From CAYJBP01 sp964368605 (GTDB taxonomy: Bacteria > Bacillota > Dehalobacteriia > UBA4068): a DNA stretch of 6,507 nt. The position numbers and the translations under genes are program-made. The notes under the pieces are model-generated. The model saw nothing but the letters and a program-made list of their open reading frames with translations. It was not told the DNA's origin and searched no databases. Shown piece by piece: positions 1 through 5,277 of the stretch (position 1 is the stretch's first letter; the number at the start of each line of letters is the position of its first letter). The stretch is from positions 1 to 6,507 of the forward strand of contig CAYJBP010000120.1 in the NCBI GenBank assembly GCA_964368605.1. The letters run 5' to 3'.

Positions 1-78
1 TGGGTTCGGATTATATAAGTTTCTCTACCCTTTAAGGATACATCCACTAAGGTTCTGATAAACAAGAAATCAAATATC

Positions 79-119
79 AAAAAAAGGCTATCGCAAAAAT
101 TATTTGCGATAGCCTTTTT
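79..119 (-). terminator. Intrinsic terminator of the tig-clpP-clpX operon (probably bidirectional)
   Basis: A near-perfect inverted repeat pairs 81-97 with 103-119: a GC-containing core GGCTATCGC (86-94) with GCGATAGCC (106-114), extended by AAA/TTT inside and five A/T pairs outside, around the 5-base loop AATTA. On the minus strand it begins two bases after the clpX stop codon, and the transcript ends in a run of seven U, so it is a textbook rho-independent terminator for the operon. On the plus strand it also ends in five T, so it could stop transcription arriving from the left edge. The 78 bases to its left hold only short open stretches on either strand, with no recognisable protein or RNA. 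Confidence 0.93.
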
Positions 120-121
120 AA

Positions 122-1366
122 TTATGCAATTTCATCTTGATCCTGGGTATTAACGGTTAAGAGCAGGGGTTTTTCCTTTTTATCTACCGAATCTTTAGTA
201 ATAATGCATTTGTGAATATCGGCACGGGATGGGGTTTCGTACATAATATCCATCAGTAAATCTTCCATAATCGCCCTTAGCCCACGTGCCCCGGTATTGC
301 GGCGCAAAGCCTCGGCGGCTATAGCAGTTACTGCATCATTCTTAAACTCTAAGTTTACATCATCCATGGCAAATAAGCGCTTGTATTGCTTGATTAAAGC
401 ATTCTTAGGCTGGCTTAATACGCTAACCAAGGCCGCCTCATCCAAAGCTTGCAAGGTTACAATTACCGGCAAACGCCCCACAAATTCAGGAATAAGACCG
501 AACTTTAACAAATCCTCGGGTAAGATTTTAGCTAAAACATCGTCCATGCTGCGCTCTTGCTTGGTCTTAATCTCCGAACCAAAACCCATCGTGTTTTTGC
601 CCAAACGGTTTTGGATAATCGTATCAATACCGCCAAAGGCACCGCCGCAAATAAAGAGAATATTGCTGGTATCAATCTGAATAAACTCCTGATGTGGATG
701 CTTACGACCGCCCTGCGGCGGTACAGAGGCCACCGTACCCTCCAAAATCTTTAGCAAGGTTTGCTGTACACCCTCGCCGGAAACATCACGAGTAATCGAG
801 GGATTTTCAGACTTGCGAGCAATTTTGTCGATTTCGTCAATATAAACAATGCCCTTCTCGGCACGCTCTATATCAAAATCGGCAGCCTGAATTAGCTTTA
901 ACAAAATATTCTCCACATCTTCGCCCACATAACCGGCCTCGGTTAACGAGGTGGCATCGGCTACCGCAAAAGGTACCTGCAAAGTGCGTGCCAAAGTTTC
1001 GGCCAATAAGGTTTTGCCGCAGCCGGTGGGGCCTAACATCACAATATTGCTCTTTTGTAATTCTACTTCGGTGTTATCATCCTCGGCATAAATGCGCTTA
1101 TAATGATTGTATACCGCCACCGATAGCGACTTTTTAGCGGCCTCCTGGCCAATTACATATTGGTCTAAAGCAGCCTTAATCTCCATAGGTTTAGGGGTGT
1201 CAATCGGCTCGGGAATTTCCTCTTCGATAATCTCCTCGGCAATAATTTCATTGCAAAGCTCAATACACTCATTGCAAATATAAGCGCCTGGGCCGGCAAT
1301 TAATTTTTGCACCTGGTTTTGGCTTTTACCGCAAAACGAGCAACGAGGTATAGTTTTTTCGTCCAT
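122..1366 (-). CDS. clpX: ATP-dependent Clp protease ATP-binding subunit ClpX
   Basis: ClpX is the hexameric AAA+ unfoldase that recognises tagged or native substrates, unfolds them with ATP and feeds them to ClpP in the cytoplasm. The 414-residue product has the family length and all main landmarks: an N-terminal zinc-binding domain with C9/C12 and C31/C34; Walker A GPTGCGKT at 112-119; pore-1 loop GYVG at 145-148; Walker B with D177-E178; the RKH pore loop at 221-223; the arginine-finger segment EFVGRLPV around R298; and the sensor-2 segment GARGLR around R361. The ClpP-docking tripeptide, usually IGF or LGF, reads MGF (260-262). The ATG is preceded by AGAGG at a suitable distance. It lies 34 bases downstream of clpP on the same strand, so the two are probably co-transcribed, and a strong terminator follows immediately. 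The C-terminal tail is ordinary. Identification is secure. Confidence 0.98.
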   Translation of the reverse strand: MDEKTIPRCSFCGKSQNQVQKLIAGPGAYICNECIELCNEIIAEEIIEEEIPEPIDTPKPMEIKAALDQYVIGQEAAKKSLSVAVYNHYKRIYAEDDNTEVELQKSNIVMLGPTGCGKTLLAETLARTLQVPFAVADATSLTEAGYVGEDVENILLKLIQAADFDIERAEKGIVYIDEIDKIARKSENPSITRDVSGEGVQQTLLKILEGTVASVPPQGGRKHPHQEFIQIDTSNILFICGGAFGGIDTIIQNRLGKNTMGFGSEIKTKQERSMDDVLAKILPEDLLKFGLIPEFVGRLPVIVTLQALDEAALVSVLSQPKNALIKQYKRLFAMDDVNLEFKNDAVTAIAAEALRRNTGARGLRAIMEDLLMDIMYETPSRADIHKCIITKDSVDKKEKPLLLTVNTQDQDEIA

Positions 1367-1400
1367 TTTTTAGCCTCTTTTCCTAAAAAGCTTAATTAGC

Positions 1401-2021
1401 TTACTTTTTCTTCCTGGTTGTGCCGGGTTTTTCTATTTTATGAGGTTCTACAACACTATCCACAAGGCCATAATCCTTGGCTTCGGCGGCAGTCATAAAA
1501 TGGTCGCGCTCGGTATCTAGGGCGATTTTTTCTAGGCTTTGGCCGGTTCTTTCGGATAAAATAGTATTCATTTTATCCCTAATCCGCAGAATATGCCGGG
1601 CATGAATATCAATATCCGTAGCCTGGCCATGAGCACCGCCGGAAGGCTGATGAATCATAACCTCGCTATTGGGTAGCGCAAATCTTTTACCGGGGGTGCC
1701 GGCTGCCAGTAAAAATGCACCCATCGAAGCCGCTAGCCCCACGCAAATAGTAGATACATCGCAGCGAATATACTGCATAGTATCATAAATACCCAAACCG
1801 GCCGTAATCGAACCACCCGGGCTATTGATATATAGGCGCACATCTTTGTCGGGGTCTTCGGCCTCTAAGAATAAAAGCTGAGCTATCACCAAATTGGCCA
1901 CCGTATCATCAATGGCATGGCCTAAAAATATTATTCTGTCTTTAAGCAAACGGGAATAAATATCATAAGAGCGCTCGCCCCTATTTGTTTGCTCGACAAC
2001 CATCGGTACTAAAAAACTCAT
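1401..2021 (-). CDS. clpP: ATP-dependent Clp protease proteolytic subunit ClpP
   Basis: ClpP is the serine peptidase that forms the tetradecameric degradation chamber docked by ClpX (and ClpC/ClpA in species that have them). The 206-residue protein carries the catalytic triad in the expected contexts: S99 in GLAASMGAF, H124 in MIHQPSGG and D173 in ERDHFM. The oxyanion-hole segment INSPGG lies at 65-70. The N-terminus VPMVVEQTNRGERSYDIYSRLL is the standard start of mature ClpP, so little or no propeptide is present. The C-terminus ends in a basic tail (TTRKKK). A purine-rich ribosome binding site (AAGGGG) precedes the ATG. It sits 67 bases after tig and 34 bases before clpX. I saw no CtsR-like direct heptad repeats or CIRCE element in front of it, so class I or III heat-shock control is not evident here. 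Confidence 0.98.
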   Translation of the reverse strand: MSFLVPMVVEQTNRGERSYDIYSRLLKDRIIFLGHAIDDTVANLVIAQLLFLEAEDPDKDVRLYINSPGGSITAGLGIYDTMQYIRCDVSTICVGLAASMGAFLLAAGTPGKRFALPNSEVMIHQPSGGAHGQATDIDIHARHILRIRDKMNTILSERTGQSLEKIALDTERDHFMTAAEAKDYGLVDSVVEPHKIEKPGTTRKKK

Positions 2022-2055
2022 TAATCATTCCCCTTTCCCCTTCATGTATACCCGC

Positions 2056-2069
2056 AAATTAGCTAATTT
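2056..2069. repeat. 14-base perfect palindrome in the tig-clpP spacer
   Basis: AAATTAGCTAATTT reads identically on both strands and lies midway in the 67-base gap between the tig stop and the clpP start. It has no loop, so it is a poor RNA hairpin and a better candidate for a DNA-binding dyad, but it is AT-rich enough to arise by chance. No convincing promoter could be placed beside it. Its function is unknown. Confidence 0.4.
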
Positions 2070-2088
2070 ATACCTAGATTAAGTAGAT

Positions 2089-3426
2089 TTAAGCTTCTTC
2101 GTCAATTTCTTGCACATTGGCCATAATTTCTTCGCTAATATCGGCATTTTGATAGATATAATCGGCAGCCTTTTGACGGGCAATGCCGGCCATAATATTT
2201 TCGATCTGGCCGTTTTTGCTTAAAGTTTCTTTAATTTGCTCGGCAGGCTGCCAGTAAGCGGCAGCGATTTGGGCAATTTCGGCCTCTAAATCTTCATCAG
2301 TTGCCTGGATATTTTCGGCCTTAACAACTTCATCTAATAACATTTCGCGCTGAATGCTGCTTATAGCTTCTTGACGATAATTTTCTCTAAATTGTTCCAT
2401 AGTTTGGCCGGTAAAGGAGAGGAATTTGTCCATCTCTAAGCCCTGCATTTGCAGGCGGCTTTCCATGCCGGAAATTAATTGCTCTAAGCGATCTTCAATC
2501 ATCACTTCCGGCAAATCAAATTCGATATTGGCAATGGCAGCATCAAGGGCAGCTTGCTTGGCTTTTTCTTCGGTATCTTTATCCAATTGCTCTTGCAATC
2601 TGGCTTTTACCTCGGCTTTTAATTGCTCTAAATTTTCGGCTGTTTCGCTTAAATTGGCGGCTAATTCATCATTAATTTCCGGTAAAATCCGCTTTTTAAT
2701 GGTGATAACTTTAACCTTAAATACAACCGGCTTGCCGGCTAGGCTTTCTTCCTGATAATCTTCGGGGAAGCTAACATTTACATCCAATTCTTGATCTACT
2801 TGCACGCCCATTAACTGGTCTTCAAAACCGGGAATAAAGGTATTAGAGCCAAGCTGCAAAGGATAATTTTCGCCTTTGCCGCCATCAAAAGGCACGCCAT
2901 CTAAAAAGCCTTCAAAATCGATATTTACAATATCGTCTTTGGCAGCAGGGGTGCCGGCTTCGATATCTTCTAAGCGCGATAAACGCTGCCTTTGATTTTC
3001 GATATCGGCATCAATGGCACTATCTTCCACTTGGGCAGAGTATTTGGTAACTTTTAGGTTTTGGTATTGGCCTAAAGTAATTTCCGGGCAGGCGGTAAAT
3101 GTGGCCGTAAACACAAAAGGCTGATCTTTGGCCATAGTTACAATATCGATTTTGGGCTGCTCTACCGGCTCTAATTTTAATTCGATTAGGCCTTCTGTAT
3201 AGGCACGCGGTAAAATATCATCAACGGCCTCTTGTAAGATAGCTTCATGGCCAACAAAGTTTTCCAGCACAGCCTGCGGTACTTTGCCCTTGCGAAAACC
3301 GGGTATATTCACCTGGCCGGCAATACGCTTAGATGCCTGCTTAATGGCTAAGGACATCTCGTCGATTGATACCTCGGCTTGCATTATTTTTTGATATTTT
3401 TCTCCATCGCTTACTGTAAATTTCAT
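2089..3426 (-). CDS. tig: Trigger factor, ribosome-associated chaperone and peptidyl-prolyl isomerase
   Basis: Trigger factor binds the ribosome next to the exit tunnel and shields nascent chains, and it has an FKBP-type prolyl isomerase domain. The 445-residue product has the three-part family layout. The N-terminal ribosome-binding domain (about 1-115) carries the signature GFRKGKVP at 43-50. The FKBP domain (about 160-245) includes DIVNIDFEGFLDGVPF and GSNTFIPGFEDQLMG. The C-terminal substrate cradle (about 250-445) is helical, highly charged and rich in Glu, Gln and Ala. A strong AGGAGG site lies a few bases before the ATG. It is the first protein gene of the tig-clpP-clpX unit, downstream of the SRP RNA terminator, so it probably has its own promoter. 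Pairing with clpXP is the common bacterial arrangement. Nothing is missing or broken. Confidence 0.98.
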   Translation of the reverse strand: MKFTVSDGEKYQKIMQAEVSIDEMSLAIKQASKRIAGQVNIPGFRKGKVPQAVLENFVGHEAILQEAVDDILPRAYTEGLIELKLEPVEQPKIDIVTMAKDQPFVFTATFTACPEITLGQYQNLKVTKYSAQVEDSAIDADIENQRQRLSRLEDIEAGTPAAKDDIVNIDFEGFLDGVPFDGGKGENYPLQLGSNTFIPGFEDQLMGVQVDQELDVNVSFPEDYQEESLAGKPVVFKVKVITIKKRILPEINDELAANLSETAENLEQLKAEVKARLQEQLDKDTEEKAKQAALDAAIANIEFDLPEVMIEDRLEQLISGMESRLQMQGLEMDKFLSFTGQTMEQFRENYRQEAISSIQREMLLDEVVKAENIQATDEDLEAEIAQIAAAYWQPAEQIKETLSKNGQIENIMAGIARQKAADYIYQNADISEEIMANVQEIDEEA

Positions 3427-3450
3427 ATTTACCCTCCTAATTAAATTACG

Positions 3451-3480
3451 AATATCTATGTATTAAAAATGGCATAGCAA
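3451..3480 (-). promoter_or_regulatory. Candidate sigma-A promoter for tig
   Basis: On the minus strand a -35-like TTGCTA (3475-3480) and a -10-like GATATT (3451-3456) are separated by 18 bases; each matches four of six consensus positions. Transcription would begin near 3445, giving a short leader with the AGGAGG site of tig. A promoter is expected here because the SRP RNA unit ends at an intrinsic terminator just upstream. The boxes are weak, so the exact placement is uncertain. Confidence 0.35.
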
Positions 3481-3485
3481 AAATG

Positions 3486-3499
3486 GGCTAATATTAGCC
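3486..3499. repeat. 14-base perfect palindrome upstream of tig
   Basis: GGCTAATATTAGCC is a perfect dyad, extended by a G.T and a T-A pair to 18 bases (3484-3501). It lies five bases upstream of the candidate tig -35 box and about 40 bases after the SRP terminator. It has no loop and no T-tract in either direction, so it is not a terminator. A dimeric regulator site is the natural guess, but there is no direct evidence for one. Confidence 0.4.
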
Positions 3500-3539
3500 T
3501 AAAATTCAATATTCTAGCTTAAAGATAAAAATTCCTGCT

Positions 3540-3577
3540 AAAACAAAAAAGATGCTCATTAAAAATAATTAAGCATC
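3540..3577 (-). terminator. Intrinsic terminator of the SRP RNA
   Basis: Read on the minus strand, GATGCT (3577-3572) pairs with AGCATC (3556-3551), with four more A-T pairs inside after a small bulge, and the stem is followed by six T, a G and four T. It starts 12 bases after the 3' end of the SRP RNA. The stem is AT-rich but the U-tract is strong, and its position fits termination of a stand-alone SRP RNA transcript. Confidence 0.8.
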
Positions 3578-3589
3578 AAATTTATTTAA

Positions 3590-3864
3590 TTGTCGTGCCC
3601 ACCTGCTTCGAAAACCCTCTTCCAAGCGTAACCCGCACAGCCAACTCAAATCAGGCACCCCTACAACACCCGGGACAAATCTGCTTACCGCTGCTTTCTT
3701 CCGAACCTGACGGGGTTCACAGCAGCCCGCCGCATAGGACCCAATTATCAACATTACTTATGCAGGGCAGACCTTACAAGAAAGCCCCTCAACCAGGTTA
3801 TCGACCCTCCATATAGCGGATTGAAGGTTACAAGGTACCGCTAACACCCCGCCTGGCACGACAA
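3590..3864 (-). ncRNA. ffs: Signal recognition particle RNA, large bacterial type with Alu domain
   Basis: This is the RNA scaffold of the signal recognition particle, which binds Ffh and targets ribosomes making membrane or secreted proteins to FtsY. On the minus strand the diagnostic helix-8 motif GTCAGGTTCGGAAG runs from 3711 and continues as AAAGCAGC (ending 3690): the GGAA tetraloop, closed by C-G then U-A, followed by the asymmetric loop bound by Ffh. The ends pair (TTGTCGTGCC at 3864-3855 with GGGCACGACAA at 3600-3590), closing a molecule of about 275 nt. The 5' part has the Alu-domain features of the Bacillus scRNA, including CAATCCGCT and GGGTCCTATGCG segments that I recognise by similarity to that RNA. 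It has its own promoter and terminator. Short open frames crossing it on both strands are not genes. Exact mature ends may differ by a few bases. Confidence 0.96.
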
Positions 3865-3890
3865 ACTTATGAATAATTTAAGCTTGTGGT

Positions 3891-3919
3891 ATTATAGCAT
3901 ATATTTTTGCCTTTTACAA
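3891..3919 (-). promoter_or_regulatory. Strong extended -10 promoter of the SRP RNA
   Basis: On the minus strand a -35 box TTGTAA (3919-3914) lies exactly 17 bases before a perfect -10 box TATAAT (3896-3891), and TGC directly before it makes an extended -10 (TGnTATAAT). Transcription should start near 3884, about 20 bases before the 5' end of the paired SRP RNA, so a short leader would be trimmed by processing. This strength fits an abundant stable RNA. Confidence 0.8.
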
Positions 3920-4038
3920 GGGGTAAAGCAAATTTATTTTTAGCAAGCCGAATGCTCGGCCGATATATTAAATAAACCAATAGCTAAGCCTAATTTTATA
4001 GAAAATAATAATACCAAGGCCGAATTATAAGATTATAA

Positions 4039-4067
4039 TTGACATTTGATCAATTTTAGGCGATGAT
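4039..4067 (+). promoter_or_regulatory. Candidate sigma-A promoter of the yedF-selD operon
   Basis: A perfect -35 hexamer TTGACA (4039-4044) is followed after 17 bases by GATGAT (4062-4067), which matches four of six -10 positions. The start would fall near 4074, leaving a leader of about 25 bases with the GAGG site of the first gene. The spacer contains the 8-base palindrome TTGATCAA (4046-4053), which could be an operator or chance. The region 3865-4099 otherwise holds only the divergent SRP RNA promoter and a small GCCGA/TCGGC hairpin (3947-3960); no gene is visible there. Confidence 0.55.
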
Positions 4068-4099
4068 ATGAATGAAAATAAATTTTTTGCGAGGATAAT

Positions 4100-4447
4100 A
4101 TGAAAATAAAAAACGGGTTAATATATATAATTGGCAGTGATTGCCTTGGTCGTGGCGAGCAAGAGTTAGGGCAAAACCTGATGAAAACATTTTTTTATTC
4201 CCAAAGCGAGGCCGATACCTTGCCTCAAGCCTTTCTTTTTATCAATGATGGCATTAAGCTAACCATTAAAAATTCGCAGGTTTTGGATTATCTTAAAGCT
4301 TTAGAGCTTAGTGGGGTGGAAATTTTAAGTTGTGGCGCTTGCCTTAACTATCATAATTGCGAGGCCGATTTAGCCGTCGGCGGCATTACCAATATGTATA
4401 GTATTGTCGAGATGATTAATGAAGGGGAAAATGTGATTAGCCTATGA
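4100..4447 (+). CDS. yedF: YedF-type selenium metabolism protein, DsrE-like domain only
   Basis: The 115-residue product matches the C-terminal DsrE-like half of the YedF selenium metabolism family: an N-terminal strand ending in GSDCLGRGEQELGQNLMK (12-29), then LPQAFLFINDGIKL (41-54), GVEILSCGACLNYH (72-85) with the conserved C81, and LAVGGITNMYSIVEMI (91-106). YedF proteins co-occur with SelD and are thought to act in sulfur or selenium transfer; the exact reaction is not established. Full-length YedF has about 200 residues with an N-terminal TusA-like CPxP domain, which is absent here. A TAA lies in frame at 4079-4081 and no CPxP motif is seen upstream, so this is not a start error. Further cysteines are C15, C78 and C87. 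GAGG precedes the ATG. It is the first gene of the operon and overlaps the next by ATGA. Confidence 0.85.
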   Translation: MKIKNGLIYIIGSDCLGRGEQELGQNLMKTFFYSQSEADTLPQAFLFINDGIKLTIKNSQVLDYLKALELSGVEILSCGACLNYHNCEADLAVGGITNMYSIVEMINEGENVISL

Positions 4448-4752
4448 TAAACGAGATTTTAAAGCAGCCAATGGCCGCCGAAGCCAATAGGGATGCCGGC
4501 TTTTATGTAATTACATTCAATTCGGTAAGCTATGCTATTTCGGCCGAGCAAAAGTTGGCTGATAAAGCCAAGATTAAAATAATACCAACCCCCCGCGAGA
4601 TTGCCGCCACCTGCGGCATGGCCTTGCGCCTGGATGCCTGTAACGAAGGCGATGCCCTTAATTTATTTAGGCAAGTTGATGATGGGCAAAGCCTTTATGC
4701 TTTAGGGCCTAAGGTAGCTGGCAAGCGGAGTATGAATTTGATTAACCATTAA
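4444..4752 (+). CDS. DUF3343 family protein, putative Se/S carrier
   Basis: A 102-residue protein of the DUF3343 (putative Se/S carrier-like) family. Visible hallmarks are FYVITFNSVSYAISAEQKL (20-38), the near-invariant IPTPREI (47-53), and TCGMALRL (56-63) with the conserved C57 after the proline-rich turn; a second cysteine is C66. The family is found beside yedF and selD in selenium-using anaerobes and is proposed to carry selenium or sulfur on its cysteine; this is a family-level inference without a proven reaction. The ATG overlaps the yedF stop (ATGA), and there is no strong ribosome site of its own, so translation is probably coupled to yedF. The N-terminal 19 residues before the first strand are slightly longer than the core domain needs. 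There is no signal peptide or membrane segment. Confidence 0.85.
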   Translation: MINEILKQPMAAEANRDAGFYVITFNSVSYAISAEQKLADKAKIKIIPTPREIAATCGMALRLDACNEGDALNLFRQVDDGQSLYALGPKVAGKRSMNLINH

Positions 4753-4778
4753 AGAGCGTCATGCTATGTGCTTAATTT

Positions 4779-4784
4779 AGGAGG
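4779..4784 (+). promoter_or_regulatory. Ribosome binding site fixing the start of the C_GCAxxG_C_C gene
   Basis: A perfect AGGAGG is followed by four bases and then ATG at 4789. An alternative GTG start at 4768 in the same frame lies upstream of this site and has no purine-rich sequence before it, so the 4789 start (154 residues) is preferred over a 161-residue version. Confidence 0.85.
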
Positions 4785-4788
4785 CTTT

Positions 4789-5253
4789 ATGGAATATGGC
4801 AAAACTATAAATATTGCTAAAGTAAAAAAGGATGCCGAAAATTATTATAATAGCGGTTTTTACTGCTCCGAGGCAATTGTAGCCAGTATTAGGGAGAATT
4901 TTAACTTGGATATTTCTGCGGATATTGTGATGGCCGCCTCCGGTTTTCCGGTGGGGATTGGTGGCGCTAAATGCCTGTGTGGTGCTGTTTCGGGCGGTAT
5001 TATTGCCTTAGGATTGTTTTTTGGACGCAATCGCCCCAATGATAAAAAAATTAAACTATGTATGAAATTAAGTGCCGAATTGCATGATTATTTTAAAGGC
5101 CAAAATCGGGCCCTATGTTGCCGAGTTTTAACCTCTGATTTAAAATTGGGTTCCGGCAAACATATGGAGCAATGCACTTATTTTACCGGCCAAGTTGCCG
5201 AAAAAACTGCCCAAATTATTGCCCGCGAGCTTAAAATTAAAAATCTAGAATAA
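4789..5253 (+). CDS. C_GCAxxG_C_C family putative redox protein
   Basis: A 154-residue soluble protein of the C_GCAxxG_C_C family, described as putative redox-active because of conserved cysteines and a CGAxxG motif. Seen here are C26 in the helix SGFYCSEAIV, then a glycine-rich stretch GFPVGIGGAKC, the CGAVSGG motif (64-70, with C62 two residues earlier), a hydrophobic helix GGIIALGLFFG (69-79), C91, adjacent C110-C111, and C129 near the end. The helix is too short to assign as a membrane anchor. No enzymatic activity is established for the family, and members may bind a metal or cluster. It lies 36 bases after the DUF3343 gene and 24 bases before selD on the same strand, so it is probably part of the selenium operon. 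A role in handling reduced selenium or thiol redox state is only a guess from position. Confidence 0.82.
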   Translation: MEYGKTINIAKVKKDAENYYNSGFYCSEAIVASIRENFNLDISADIVMAASGFPVGIGGAKCLCGAVSGGIIALGLFFGRNRPNDKKIKLCMKLSAELHDYFKGQNRALCCRVLTSDLKLGSGKHMEQCTYFTGQVAEKTAQIIARELKIKNLE

Positions 5254-5277
5254 TAACTATTAATAAGGAAGATTAAA

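Noticed and set aside
1..78. Possible end of a neighbouring gene at the left edge
   Set aside because: Short open stretches exist on both strands, but none is long enough or similar enough to a known protein to call.
297..754. Plus-strand open frames inside clpX
   Set aside because: Antisense shadows of the well-conserved ClpX coding sequence.
2022..2088. Separate promoter or CtsR/CIRCE operator in front of clpP
   Set aside because: No pair of -35/-10 boxes with acceptable spacing and no heptad repeats or TTAGCACTC-N9-GAGTGCTAA element was found.
2426..2755. Plus-strand 109-residue open frame inside tig
   Set aside because: Antisense shadow of trigger factor; no ribosome site or family resemblance.
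3569..3816. Open reading frames on both strands across the SRP RNA (61 and 73 residues)
   Set aside because: They overlap an unmistakable SRP RNA with paired ends, the GGAA tetraloop motif, its own promoter and its own terminator; neither product resembles a protein and neither has a ribosome site.
3947..3960. GCCGA/TCGGC hairpin as a terminator or riboswitch part
   Set aside because: It is a 5-bp stem with no T-tract, upstream of both divergent promoters, and no riboswitch consensus is visible around it.
4068..4103. Eleven-codon ATG reading frame overlapping the yedF start (ATGA)
   Set aside because: It could be a leader peptide, but it has no clear ribosome site, overlaps the predicted promoter -10 region and has no regulatory codon run; chance is more likely.
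4768..4788. GTG start giving a 7-residue longer C_GCAxxG_C_C protein
   Set aside because: The AGGAGG site lies inside this extension and is correctly spaced for ATG 4789, so the shorter protein is preferred.
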